A stretch of 62,927 nt of DNA from Bacteroidales bacterium (lineage in GTDB: Bacteria; Bacteroidota; Bacteroidia; Bacteroidales; JAFGXI01), in assembly GCA_016936665.1 (NCBI GenBank), contig JAFGXI010000023.1, positions 1 through 62,927 of the forward strand. Reading direction: 5' to 3'. A model generated the notes under the pieces. That model had not been told where the DNA came from and did no database searches. It saw only the letters and a list, made by a program, of their open reading frames with translations. Made by a program: the position numbers and the translations under genes. Positions 1-8,414 of this stretch are shown one piece after another (position 1 is the stretch's first letter; each line of letters starts with the position of its first letter).

Positions 1-310
1 ACTTATCTCCCTCTTTTTCCTGAACTCCTGCCCTAAAAGCGGGTGCAAAGATAAATCTATTTAAACCTATTTTCCAAATCTTTTTTTTGCCATTTTTTTA
101 TTTATTTTTTTGATAACGAATAACTACCATATTATCTGAATGTTAAGTATAATTAATTTTTTATTAAAATTTACTTTTTTATGTTCTTTTCAAATTAATA
201 ATTCAAAACTTGATAAATATCAGCTGATTTTTTGCCTAAGAACATAGTTTTATATTTTAAAAGAAGGTAGTAAAACTTCTAAATTTAAGGGATAAAAAAT
301 TCAATATATT
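1..310. other. Intergenic region, AT-rich, no gene seen
   Basis: No open frame or RNA gene could be recognised here. Apart from the leftward promoter at 40-80, there is a possible weak rightward promoter for the gene at 311: TTTG at 231-234 and TATATTTT at 251-258, which matches the -7 consensus except in its last base and has a short 16-nt spacer. Confidence 0.5.
40..80 (-). promoter_or_regulatory. Strong leftward promoter leading out of the window
   Basis: On the minus strand a TTTG box (78-75) is followed after 21 nt by TATCTTTG (53-46), an exact match to the Bacteroidota -7 consensus TAnnTTTG, and then by GCACCCGC. The same 21-nt spacing occurs at the promoter before 16135. The stretch upstream of the -33 box (79-120) is rich in A/T runs, which could act as an UP-like element. 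The gene served lies left of position 1 and cannot be identified. Confidence 0.6.
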
Positions 311-541
311 ATGAATAATACATGCCCAAAATCATCGAAATGCCCAATTTTTCAGGGTGGCGTTTTGAAAAGAGAGAATTCTGAAAAAGTATACAGAAAT
401 TTATATTGTAATGCTGGAGCTAGTAAATATGAAACATGTATGAGATATAAAATTTCTGAATTGATTGGAAAACCTGCTCCTCTAACAGTGCTTCCAAATT
501 GTAGTAAACCAATAGAAGATATTATTGAAAATATGGAATAG
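311..541 (+). CDS. Small cysteine-rich protein, function unknown
   Basis: This 76-residue protein has five cysteines (C5, C11, C33, C43, C64). The pattern is CPxxxxCPIF near the N terminus, YC followed ten residues later by CxRY, and a late LPNC. I see no signal peptide or membrane segment, so it is probably cytoplasmic. The cysteine spacing is compatible with a zinc or iron-sulfur site. Short proteins with a CPxF...YC...CxRY pattern occur as conserved unknowns in several bacterial phyla, but I cannot assign a function. Its TAG stop directly abuts the stop codon of the convergent trmN6, so no terminator can lie between the two genes. Confidence 0.7.
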   Translation: MNNTCPKSSKCPIFQGGVLKRENSEKVYRNLYCNAGASKYETCMRYKISELIGKPAPLTVLPNCSKPIEDIIENME

Positions 542-1261
542 TTAAAAATTCAACATAAAATCTTTTAGTAGTTCTTTGTATTCTTGTGAATATTGATGAC
601 GATTTGTTGGTTCTACGACTATGGTTTGTGATTGATAAGAATTAATTTTTTTTTTACTAAAAGTTAATATAATTCTATTAACAGGTTTATTGTTTGTAGG
701 TTTTATTTCGAGCGATTTAATAAGATTCCAACCTGTTTTCTCACTCATATAAACTATATCAGAGTATAAGTTTGAAGGCAAAATCAATGTAAGTAAGCCT
801 TCCTCTTGGATACATTGATTTGCAATATCTATCAGTTCTTGATGCGTCAGGGTTATGGTTTGCCTAGCTATAGCTCTCACGCCTTCGTTATTATTTTTAT
901 TGTTTTCGAAATATGGTGGGTTACACACTAAATGGTCGAATTTATTTTCGCAATACTTAGAGAGTTCTTGCCCTGAAATATGTATTACTTTAATTCGTTT
1001 AGAAAATGGGGAGCATTTAATGTTTTCTTTTGCTTCTTGTATAGCAAGCTTATCAATATCGATTGCGGTTATAAGAGCATCCTGGTTTCGTTGTGCAAGC
1101 ATTAATGCTACGAGGCCTGTTCCTGTTCCTAAATCTAAAATGTTTTTTGATTGTGATATATCAGCCCATGCCCCTAAAAGAACACCATCGGTACCAACCT
1201 TCATGGCAGATAGTCTTTGATGTACTTTAAATTGTTTAAACTGAAACCATTTATTAGCCAT
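542..1261 (-). CDS. trmN6: tRNA1(Val) (adenine(37)-N6)-methyltransferase
   Basis: This SAM-dependent methyltransferase of the YfiC/TrmN6 family should place N6-methyl on A37 of tRNA1(Val). The 239-residue protein has SAM motif I (DLGTGTG, residues 43-49) and the N6-adenine catalytic motif NPPY (114-117). The N terminus, with FxFKQFxVHQ and a following KVGTDGVLLGAW, is characteristic of this family. I start it at the ATG at 1261, because the longer frame would need a TTG at 1270. The ATG overlaps the TAA of the upstream TPR gene (TAATG), so the two genes are probably translationally coupled. The length is normal for the family. Confidence 0.9.
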   Translation of the reverse strand: MANKWFQFKQFKVHQRLSAMKVGTDGVLLGAWADISQSKNILDLGTGTGLVALMLAQRNQDALITAIDIDKLAIQEAKENIKCSPFSKRIKVIHISGQELSKYCENKFDHLVCNPPYFENNKNNNEGVRAIARQTITLTHQELIDIANQCIQEEGLLTLILPSNLYSDIVYMSEKTGWNLIKSLEIKPTNNKPVNRIILTFSKKKINSYQSQTIVVEPTNRHQYSQEYKELLKDFMLNF

Positions 1262-2484
1262 TAGTGACAAACCTGAAAATGCATTTCCGATGCGCCTTTC
1301 ATCCCTAATTCTTTTGCTTTTAATAGATCTTCGCAGGCTTTGTCTTTTTCGTGTATTAAATAAAAAGATGCTCCTCTAAGGTAATATGCTTCGGCCACCG
1401 GATTTTTTTCCAATTTTATATACTGTGTCAAATCGTCTATACAATGGTCGACTTCTTTGTTGTCCCAATGATGTTTACCTCTTTCGTAATAAGGATATGG
1501 ATCTTTGGGATTTAGCTGCATCACTTTATTATAGTCGCGAATTGCAAAACTTGCTTTTCCCATTTTTTGATATGCTTCTGCTCTCCTATAATAACCTTCG
1601 TAGTTATCATTTTTTAATGCGATAGTCTTTGTGAAATCATTTTTTGCTTCGATATACTTTTCTTTGTTCATATATGCAACTCCTCGGTTGTAATATACTT
1701 CCCAATCTTTTGTATGAAACCGAGTAATAACATCTGAATAATAGTATATGGCCTGATCAAAATCGTTGGTTTTAAAAAATGAATGACCAATTAATGTGTT
1801 TACTTGCTCATTATCGAATTCGGACTTGCTCATTTTTAAATCGGCAATAGCATGTGCATAATCTTCTTTTTGATAGTATATTTCTCCCCTATTTTTTATG
1901 GCTTTTATATAATCTGATTGAGCCCTTAGCGTTTTTGAATAATACTCAATGGCTAAATCCTTTTTATTTTCTTTCTTATAAATCTCAGCAATATTAAAGT
2001 AAACCTCGGGTAAAGTAGATTTATATTTTTCAGCATTTAAAAAATCGTTGATCGCATTTTTAAAATCTCCATCTTCGTAATACAACAAACCTCTTTTTTC
2101 GTATGCTAATGTAAAAGATGGGTTTTGAGCTATAACCTTTGCAAAATCGCTTATTGCTTCTTTCTTTTTGCCTAATTCGTAATTTAGTTTTGCTCGCTCA
2201 ACGTAAGACTTAAAATATTTCGGGTTTTCTTTAAGTGCTAAATCGAAGTATTTAATTGCTTCTAATTTTTGCTTTTTAATTGCATATATAAGGCCTATAT
2301 CGTGGTATGCTTCATAAAAATGTTTATCTTTTTCTAACACGACACTTAAATCTTTTAGAGCAGCATCGTACTCTTTCTTTTCGATTCGTTCTTGAGCTCT
2401 ATCGTAGTAGAAATTTACGGTTTGACTTATTCCGAGATTTGCTATTGATATGATTATCAAATTGACTAATAAAAGTTTTTTCAT
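1261..2484 (-). CDS. Secreted TPR-repeat protein
   Basis: This 407-residue protein has an N-terminal signal peptide (residues 1-20, cleavage probably after the GIS/Q region). Nearly the whole mature part consists of about ten tetratricopeptide repeats, recognisable from recurring A..G..Y...K.Y..AI.D....I and P.....Y..RG patterns. It should lie in the periplasm or be attached to the envelope and act as a protein-interaction scaffold. It has no catalytic domain. It is followed by trmN6 with a one-base overlap. No consensus -7 box is visible upstream, and a terminator (2511-2542) separates it from the barrel gene before it. Confidence 0.8.
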   Translation of the reverse strand: MKKLLLVNLIIISIANLGISQTVNFYYDRAQERIEKKEYDAALKDLSVVLEKDKHFYEAYHDIGLIYAIKKQKLEAIKYFDLALKENPKYFKSYVERAKLNYELGKKKEAISDFAKVIAQNPSFTLAYEKRGLLYYEDGDFKNAINDFLNAEKYKSTLPEVYFNIAEIYKKENKKDLAIEYYSKTLRAQSDYIKAIKNRGEIYYQKEDYAHAIADLKMSKSEFDNEQVNTLIGHSFFKTNDFDQAIYYYSDVITRFHTKDWEVYYNRGVAYMNKEKYIEAKNDFTKTIALKNDNYEGYYRRAEAYQKMGKASFAIRDYNKVMQLNPKDPYPYYERGKHHWDNKEVDHCIDDLTQYIKLEKNPVAEAYYLRGASFYLIHEKDKACEDLLKAKELGMKGASEMHFQVCH

Positions 2485-2510
2485 GGTTTTTAAAGTTGAG
2501 CTTAAGATAT

Positions 2511-2542
2511 AAAAAAATCCGAGATTAACACCCCGGATTTTT
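2511..2542 (-). terminator. Intrinsic terminator of the barrel gene at 2561-3193
   Basis: The arms 2513-2521 (AAAAATCCG) and 2534-2542 (CGGATTTTT) form a perfect 9-bp stem with a 12-nt loop. On the minus strand the stem is followed by a run of seven T. It lies just after the stop of the leftward barrel gene and before the TPR gene. Confidence 0.85.
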
Positions 2543-2560
2543 ATTGTATTAGTGGGATGC

Positions 2561-3193
2561 TTAATGCATTCCCATGTTTCGTTTTCTATCCATTCCGACT
2601 GTAAACATCAAATTCATGCCCCCATAAACAGAACCAATGGTTGTAATTCCACCAAAGAATCGAAGCCCCATATACGACTTTCCTAATCTAAATCTGGGAC
2701 CTCCTAATAAAGCGACCCCAAATCCTCCTCTCTCTATACTTTCGTTTCCTTCTTTGTCTTTAACCGTTTTTTCGTCGCCAGGGAAATACATTGCTCCAAT
2801 TCCTAAAAAACCACCAAATGCATTTTTAGCTTTTTTTGATGACTGACTATATAGATTGATGCTTAAGTTTGGCATTATAACAGGTAAAAATAAAAATTGG
2901 CTTACCGATCTTTCAGATTTATTTCCAAACATTGCAGAACCTGTTAAATTCACAGAGAAATTTGAAGATGATCCTATTTTACTTATTGGAATTCTCACTT
3001 CCAACATAATATTACCTCCATACATATCTGCATTACCCATTTGACCACCAGAAATTCCCCCACCCAATGCAAACAAAGGCATAATATCGGCTCGTTTACT
3101 GGCAGAAAATTGTGCGTTAGAAATTTGAGGCAACATCCATAAAACGATGCTTAATAAAACACTAAGTTTCAAAATCGATTTTTTCATAAACAT
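2561..3193 (-). CDS. Probable outer-membrane beta-barrel protein
   Basis: This 210-residue protein has a signal peptide (hydrophobic core about residues 8-22, cleavage probably near SNA/Q). The mature part is glycine-rich with alternating hydrophobic residues (LGGGISGG, GFGVALLGGPRF, RFFGGITTIGSVYGG), as expected of a small eight-stranded barrel. I do not recognise a named family. A second Met at residue 3 (3187) would give the more typical signal start MKKS. It stands alone: a terminator follows it, and about 110 bp without a gene precede it. Confidence 0.65.
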   Translation of the reverse strand: MFMKKSILKLSVLLSIVLWMLPQISNAQFSASKRADIMPLFALGGGISGGQMGNADMYGGNIMLEVRIPISKIGSSSNFSVNLTGSAMFGNKSERSVSQFLFLPVIMPNLSINLYSQSSKKAKNAFGGFLGIGAMYFPGDEKTVKDKEGNESIERGGFGVALLGGPRFRLGKSYMGLRFFGGITTIGSVYGGMNLMFTVGMDRKRNMGMH

Positions 3194-3307
3194 TGATATA
3201 AAAATTATAGCAATTCGAGTAATTAACAGTATTCTTTATAAAACAACCTGCAAGATACTATTTCTATAGGAAACTGAAATATAAAAAACGATGTTTTTAA
3301 ATTATTC

Positions 3308-3964
3308 TTAATTTTTTCTTATCACCATCATCCCATCGCGCACCGGCAAAATATAGTTGCTAACTCGTTTATCGTTTTGAACAAGGGCATTAAACTCAAT
3401 AATCCCTTGTGTAAAATAATCGTTATTTTTAAGGTTTTCTTGAACTACTTTCCCACTCCATAATACATTGTCTGCAATAATAAATGTCCCAGATTTCATT
3501 TTAGGAAGTAATAATTCGTAATAAGCTTTATACTGGCTTTTATCGGCATCGATAAAAACTAAATCGATAGGTTCATTTATCTTTTCTATAATTTTTAAAG
3601 CGTCCCCTACTCTTAAATCGATTTTAGATGAATAATCGGACTTCTCGAAATACTTTTTAGCCAAAACAACAACTTCTTCGTCTATATCTACGGTAATAAT
3701 CTTTCCATTATTTTCGAGACCGCGAGCCATACAAAGTGCAGAATAACCAGTGAAAGTTCCCAATTCAAGTATCAAATTGGGTTTTAACATCCGAACAAAA
3801 CTTTCCAAAATTTGACCTTGAAGTACTCCAGAAAGCATTCTGGGATGAATCATTTTCAAGTGTGTTTCTCTCACTAATTCGGACAACAAAGAATCCTCTT
3901 TATCTGAGTGTTGTTCGATATATGTTTCAATTTTCTCGTTATCGACGTCTTGAAAGTAATTCAT
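3308..3964 (-). CDS. SAM-dependent O-methyltransferase (class I, COMT-like)
   Basis: This 218-residue protein belongs to the Methyltransf_3 family of small metal-dependent O-methyltransferases. SAM motif I is LELGTFTGYSA, the acidic end of beta-2 is TVDID, and FIDADKSQY with the following ADNVLWSG supplies the expected metal-binding Asp and Asn residues. Family members methylate catechols, caffeoyl-CoA or tRNA 5-hydroxyuridine (TrmR), and I cannot choose between these from sequence alone. The start codon overlaps the stop of the M16 peptidase gene by one base (TAATG), so the two are co-translated. Confidence 0.85.
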   Translation of the reverse strand: MNYFQDVDNEKIETYIEQHSDKEDSLLSELVRETHLKMIHPRMLSGVLQGQILESFVRMLKPNLILELGTFTGYSALCMARGLENNGKIITVDIDEEVVVLAKKYFEKSDYSSKIDLRVGDALKIIEKINEPIDLVFIDADKSQYKAYYELLLPKMKSGTFIIADNVLWSGKVVQENLKNNDYFTQGIIEFNALVQNDKRVSNYILPVRDGMMVIRKN

Positions 3965-5184
3965 TATAAAAAAGTAAAAACGGATAATTGATTAGGATTA
4001 AAAACTTCAAAAGCAACTTCTTGAATTTGTTCTGAACTAATATTATTTACAAAAGCCTTCGTCTCTTCGAAAGAGTCTAGCTGATTGTACATCATATAAC
4101 TTTTTCCTATAGCAACCAGCATATCGGTATTATTTTCCGATGCCATAGCCATCTGACCTATAATTTGTTGCTTGGCTTTGTTTAATTGTTTTGGTCCTAA
4201 TCGCAATTCACTAATAATTTGTAGCTCTTTTTTAAGGTGCTTCAATACTTTTTCGTAGTTAGATTTATCAGAACCAAAATAAACCGACCATAAGCCTATA
4301 TCTGAGTATTGTGCGTAATTCGACTCGATGTTGTAGACCCATCCATATTTCTCTCTTAAAGAAAGGTTAAGTCTTGAATTTAAACCCGGCCCGCCCAAAA
4401 TATTATTAAGTAACAGCAATATCTTTCGTTTAGGATGAAAGGCATCGTAGGTTTGATTGCCAACGATACAATGCGCTTGATGGGTACTGAAATTTTGTTC
4501 TACATGAAACGGTTTATAATTAGAAAAAGCAAGCCGACTCCATTTTCTAGGATTAGAAGGAATTACTTGAAAGTACTTTTCGATAATGTTTACTGCCTTT
4601 TCGAAAGGTATCTGTCCAATACTGCAAATCATCATTTGGTCGGTATTGTATGTTCTTTTAATAAAATCTTGAACAGACTGTTTATTGAATGTTTCTAAAC
4701 TTTCTTTACTGCCCAATATAGAATGCCCAAGATGATGTTGGTCGAAAATTTTATTTTCAAAATCGTCGTATATCTGCTCTGCCGGAGAATCAAAATAAGA
4801 ATTAATTTCGTCGAAAATAACCTCTTTTTCTTTTTCTAATTCTTTGGATGGGAAAGTAGAATTAATTAAAATATCTGCTGTAAGTTCGGCCGCTCGATCG
4901 AAATATTTTTTTAAAAAAGAGCTGTAAACTACAGTGTCTTCTTTGGTAGTATATGCATCTAACTCTCCCCCGACATCTTCTAAGCGACTTAAAATATGAT
5001 AGGCCTTTCGTTTGCTAGTGCCTTTAAAAATGACATGCTCGATAAAATGTGCCAGACCGTATTCATGAGATAATTCATCTCTGGCTCCGGCGTTAATAAT
5101 CACAGCCAAGTGTGCCACATACCTATCTGTTGGTACATGTATGTACCTTATTCCATTACTTAATACTGTAGATTGATACTCCAT
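3964..5184 (-). CDS. M16-family zinc peptidase (processing-peptidase-like)
   Basis: This 406-residue single-copy M16 peptidase has the inverted zinc motif HFIEH (about residues 46-50) and the third ligand Glu in FDEINSY about 75 residues later (near 126). The C-terminal half is the usual second, non-catalytic M16 domain, with the GGPGLNSRL and REKYGWVYN signatures. No signal peptide is seen, so it should act in the cytoplasm on short peptides or leaders. I start it at the ATG at 5184. The upstream GTG at 5205 lies inside a consensus -7 box (5205-5212), so transcription would begin after it. It is co-transcribed with the O-methyltransferase. Confidence 0.87.
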   Translation of the reverse strand: MEYQSTVLSNGIRYIHVPTDRYVAHLAVIINAGARDELSHEYGLAHFIEHVIFKGTSKRKAYHILSRLEDVGGELDAYTTKEDTVVYSSFLKKYFDRAAELTADILINSTFPSKELEKEKEVIFDEINSYFDSPAEQIYDDFENKIFDQHHLGHSILGSKESLETFNKQSVQDFIKRTYNTDQMMICSIGQIPFEKAVNIIEKYFQVIPSNPRKWSRLAFSNYKPFHVEQNFSTHQAHCIVGNQTYDAFHPKRKILLLLNNILGGPGLNSRLNLSLREKYGWVYNIESNYAQYSDIGLWSVYFGSDKSNYEKVLKHLKKELQIISELRLGPKQLNKAKQQIIGQMAMASENNTDMLVAIGKSYMMYNQLDSFEETKAFVNNISSEQIQEVAFEVFNPNQLSVFTFL

Positions 5185-5204
5185 TATTCGTTTTAATAAG
5201 AGCA

Positions 5205-5212
5205 CAAAAATA
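5205..5212 (-). promoter_or_regulatory. -7 box for the M16 peptidase/O-methyltransferase pair
   Basis: The minus strand reads TATTTTTG, an exact TAnnTTTG match, 20 bp upstream of the ATG at 5184. No clear TTTG lies at the -33 position. The site argues against the GTG start at 5205. Confidence 0.55.
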
Positions 5213-5284
5213 ATGGAATATTCATGTTAAAATATTTTTAACTGAATTTTTTAGAATAACAAAGTCTTTATAAGCTCTGCAAGC

Positions 5285-6688
5285 TTAGCGAATCAATTCA
5301 ATTAAGCTCTTGTACTCGAAAACATGGTTAGTGCTATCTTTTCCTCTCAAGACGACCAAATAAGCTCCTTCTGGCACATCACCACCATCGAGTCCTCTTC
5401 CATCCCAGCCTTGTTTAGGGTCTTCCCATTTATAAATTAAATGTCCTTTTAAGTCCATAACAAAGGCTTCGAATGTTTTGGCATTTTCTGGGACGCTTAC
5501 TTGATAGACATCATTTTTACCATCGTTATTGGGTGTAAAAACATTAGGGAGTTTAGGTTTAGCCTCTTCGATTACAATCAACTTTTCGATAGTGTTATTG
5601 CAATTGGCTTTAATCAATTGTAACTGCACTTTATACTCGCCAGGTTCTTTATAAACATGCTCTGTAGTTAGTCCGTATTGTTGTTCACCATCGCCAAAAT
5701 TCCAAATGCAATCGAAATTTTTTGAAGATGAAGATAAATCGAAATAAATTGGGAAGCCCGAACGGTATTCCATAGCTTGCGTGTTAATAGTTCCATCAAG
5801 GTTATCTTCGGGCATTTCAACATCTAGCATATAAGAACATTGATATTGATCTGAAAACCTAAAATTAAATCGATTTGGTATTAAATGTTCAATGGTATTA
5901 TTATTAAGAATATATGTGTTTTCCGATTTTAATTGTCTATTAGGCTTAGTTGCAAACGTAATTGAACCATTTTCTTCTCCACAATCTTCGTTGACTAATG
6001 TATATGTTAAATTAGCCGATTTTACAAAAAACACAGTGAATGTGTCTTGGGCTGTTCTTGTTTGGTATGTAAATAATACCTTACATGGATTCTTTACTTT
6101 TGCTATTATTCCGTTGTCTTTAGTGGTTTTAAAATCTACTGTTGGATAAGAAGACCATGTTCCTTCTACGATTTTCGATAGTTTTAACTCTGCTTTATTG
6201 GCATCGCACACAAACCGCTGGCCAATAATTTGAAATTTAACACCCGATATTTCTTCGGCTAATGAAACTGAGTTATTAATTTCTTCTTGCTCTGAACTTG
6301 CAAGTTTTTGATTTAGATCAATTGCTTTGTCATTATTCTTTGCACTAGAATTGCCAGTTGGTATTTCTATGCTTTTTTGTTCATTCTTTCTTCTAGCCTG
6401 ATCTTCCGTGGTTAGAGATTCTGTTTTCGGAACGTTAATAGGCTCTTTTGTTATTGATGTTTTATTTTCAGTAACAGGGTGTTTTACATCGGTTTTTGTA
6501 GGCCAATAAATTGTTGCTATTACAGCTACAAATGCCACAATAGAAACGGCTAGCCATAGTACAGCGTTAGTTGATTTTGGTCTACTAGATTGGGTTTGTT
6601 TTTCGACTGCATCGAGAACCTGATTGAATAATTTCTGCGGAACCTCAGGTTCAAAATTCTCAAACTTTTGTTTAAATGTATTTTCCAT
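5285..6688 (-). CDS. Membrane-tethered anti-sigma-like protein with PKD and T9SS type-B C-terminal domain
   Basis: This 467-residue protein directly follows an ECF sigma factor gene with a 2-bp gap. The layout is a short charged cytoplasmic N terminus (1-40), one membrane helix (about 41-61), a Ser/Thr/Lys-rich linker (62-145), an Ig-like region with Cys pairs (150-300), a PKD-like domain (about 312-374, with WNFGDG and a following HVYKEPGEYKV), and a gliding-motility-type CHU_C domain (380-467, with PNVFTPNNDGKND and GWDGR). The N-terminal placement suggests anti-sigma function. This is inference, since no zinc-binding anti-sigma motif is seen. There is no cleavable signal, so the T9SS-type domain would sit in the periplasm tethered to the inner membrane. 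Confidence 0.8.
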   Translation of the reverse strand: MENTFKQKFENFEPEVPQKLFNQVLDAVEKQTQSSRPKSTNAVLWLAVSIVAFVAVIATIYWPTKTDVKHPVTENKTSITKEPINVPKTESLTTEDQARRKNEQKSIEIPTGNSSAKNNDKAIDLNQKLASSEQEEINNSVSLAEEISGVKFQIIGQRFVCDANKAELKLSKIVEGTWSSYPTVDFKTTKDNGIIAKVKNPCKVLFTYQTRTAQDTFTVFFVKSANLTYTLVNEDCGEENGSITFATKPNRQLKSENTYILNNNTIEHLIPNRFNFRFSDQYQCSYMLDVEMPEDNLDGTINTQAMEYRSGFPIYFDLSSSSKNFDCIWNFGDGEQQYGLTTEHVYKEPGEYKVQLQLIKANCNNTIEKLIVIEEAKPKLPNVFTPNNDGKNDVYQVSVPENAKTFEAFVMDLKGHLIYKWEDPKQGWDGRGLDGGDVPEGAYLVVLRGKDSTNHVFEYKSLIELIR

Positions 6689-6690
6689 AT

Positions 6691-7221
6691 CTACAGTGCT
6701 ACATTTATTTCTTTAATACCTAATTTCACTTCGGCTAACTCTTGGAGCATTTTTCTGGCCTTGGAATATTGCGATTTTGAAGTTCCTTCGTTAATGTTTA
6801 GCATTTCTGCTATTTCGCGGTGTTTATAGCCTTCTATCGCATAAAGGTTGAAAACCAACCTATACCCATCGGGTAAATCGTGCATCAAGTTTAGCAACTC
6901 TTCTGCTGTAAGAGTAGAAAAGACATCTTCGTTGTCGGATTTCAACCAATAAACATCGCTTTTTTCTATAGATTGAAAGTCGATTACTTTCTTGTGTCTA
7001 TAAAAATTGATTGCTGTATTGACCATAATTTTTTGCATCCAAGTTTTAATATTAGCATCTCCTCTAAACGCCTCTAGCGCATTATAAATCTTAATGAACC
7101 CTTCTTGCATCACATCCTCTGCATCTTCTTTATCTTTCGTGTATCGCAAACATACACCATACAAATAGGAGGCGTATTTTCGATATAGATCAGAGAATAT
7201 GTCTTTTTGTTTCTGATTCAT
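6691..7221 (-). CDS. ECF-type RNA polymerase sigma factor
   Basis: This 176-residue sigma-70 family protein has region 2 (residues 10-75, with LYGVCLRYTKDKEDAEDVMQ and the -10-reading helix FRGDANIKTWMQKI) and region 4 (about 110-170, with LPDGYRLVFNLYAIEGYKHREIAE). The length is typical of ECF sigmas. It is followed 2 bp later by the tethered PKD/type-B protein, the usual arrangement of a sigma factor and its membrane anti-sigma. The regulon is unknown. The leader contains an imperfect hairpin (7232-7254) that might take part in regulation. Confidence 0.92.
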   Translation of the reverse strand: MNQKQKDIFSDLYRKYASYLYGVCLRYTKDKEDAEDVMQEGFIKIYNALEAFRGDANIKTWMQKIMVNTAINFYRHKKVIDFQSIEKSDVYWLKSDNEDVFSTLTAEELLNLMHDLPDGYRLVFNLYAIEGYKHREIAEMLNINEGTSKSQYSKARKMLQELAEVKLGIKEINVAL

Positions 7222-7231
7222 TAGTCGCTTT

Positions 7232-7254
7232 CTCTCTTGATAGTCAATTGAGAG
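7232..7254 (-). promoter_or_regulatory. Imperfect inverted repeat in the sigma-factor leader
   Basis: CTCTC (7232-7236) and TTGA (7237-7240) pair with TCAA (7244-7247) and GAGAG (7250-7254) around a 3-nt centre, with a 2-nt bulge. It lies 11-33 bp upstream of the sigma-factor ATG. It could be a weak leader hairpin or a binding site. The function is not known. Confidence 0.3.
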
Positions 7255-7286
7255 GTTAAATTAGTTGCCTGTGTTTTTCTAAAAAA

Positions 7287-8414
7287 TTATTTTTTTAAAT
7301 GTTTTAAGAAAAATTCGGTATCGAATAATATATGAAAGCCATAAGAGTACTCAAAAATATTTTGTTGTAAATCGAAGTAAGGCTCTAATCGTGCTTCAAT
7401 AGTTACGTTTTGGTAAATTTTGGCTTTTAGAATAAATTTTGCGGTAATTAACTCGGTATGAGGTTGAAGGTAATCTTTATCTTTTTGAGAGATTGACTGA
7501 AACAAAGGGTTTCCAAAAGATGAAATAAAATAGTCTCCATTCCAATAACCAAAACTTGTGCTAAAATGTTTTCTATGCCAGTACAATTGTGTCCAAGTAG
7601 AATAACCTAAAATATAAGGATATTGAGGTATGGGCGATGAATCGTAAAAATTTAAAAAATGACTAGAAAAACCCCATTGATTGTCGGACTTTATTTTTTT
7701 AACCCAAGCTAATCCTATTGCAGTGTTAACTAATGTCTGAAGTACATCTTTTTCTGTATGAAACTGACCTCCTTTATGTGCAATAATTAGTTGACCATCA
7801 ATATTAAAGCCTTCTTTATCTTTTGCTTTAGACAACCAATATGTAGAATGAATTCCTCCAACAATAGACTCTTGCGATTGACTTGTTTTAAAAATAAATT
7901 TTTCCCAGTTCAGCCATACGTCAGCATAAAATCTTTTTTTTTGAATAAGCAACTGAGCGCCATTCTCAACGAAATTCATCAGATGGTTTTCAAAAGAATA
8001 CATGGGCTCTATTATCTGATGATTTAAACCTCCATTAATTGTTCCCATGATTACATCGAAGCCTTTGTATGGTTGATATTGAAATGAAAACACAGGTAAA
8101 GCATCTGTCACACCATCGAGGCCTGAGAATTTAAGCATATGAATTCCGACATCAATTTTAATATTTTTATAGGGCTGATACGAAAGTCTTGGTTGTAATA
8201 ATGTACCGATATAAGTTATTCCGGATGTCAGCTCACCAAAATATTCGTCGTTTTTAAAAAAATTTAAGTTTTGAAACGTAAGATATAATTCGGAGCTTTT
8301 AGTGCTATCAGTTGAAGGAAAACGTGTAAATTCTTTATTCTCACTCTGCGACCACACATTTTGAAGCATCAAAGCAAAAACAAATAAAAGGCAATATTTG
8401 ATGTGCTTGAGCAT
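7287..8414 (-). CDS. Putative outer-membrane barrel protein, unknown family
   Basis: This 375-residue protein has a signal peptide (about 1-22, ending in VWSQ). The mature sequence is rich in aromatic residues and has many short alternating hydrophobic stretches (YLTFQNL, GITYIGTLL, FHILFDTEFF). It ends with a hydrophobic segment, typical of a beta-barrel of about 14-16 strands. There is no recognisable enzymatic motif. The gene start overlaps the stop of the half-size TauE gene by one base (TAATG), so it is the last gene of the moxR-OstA-like run. Whether it transports a substrate of the TauE protein is only a guess. Confidence 0.6.
   Translation of the reverse strand: MLKHIKYCLLFVFALMLQNVWSQSENKEFTRFPSTDSTKSSELYLTFQNLNFFKNDEYFGELTSGITYIGTLLQPRLSYQPYKNIKIDVGIHMLKFSGLDGVTDALPVFSFQYQPYKGFDVIMGTINGGLNHQIIEPMYSFENHLMNFVENGAQLLIQKKRFYADVWLNWEKFIFKTSQSQESIVGGIHSTYWLSKAKDKEGFNIDGQLIIAHKGGQFHTEKDVLQTLVNTAIGLAWVKKIKSDNQWGFSSHFLNFYDSSPIPQYPYILGYSTWTQLYWHRKHFSTSFGYWNGDYFISSFGNPLFQSISQKDKDYLQPHTELITAKFILKAKIYQNVTIEARLEPYFDLQQNIFEYSYGFHILFDTEFFLKHLKK

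Noticed and set aside
5184..5205. GTG start of the M16 peptidase at 5205.
   Set aside because: That codon lies inside a consensus -7 box; the ATG at 5184 is a better start.
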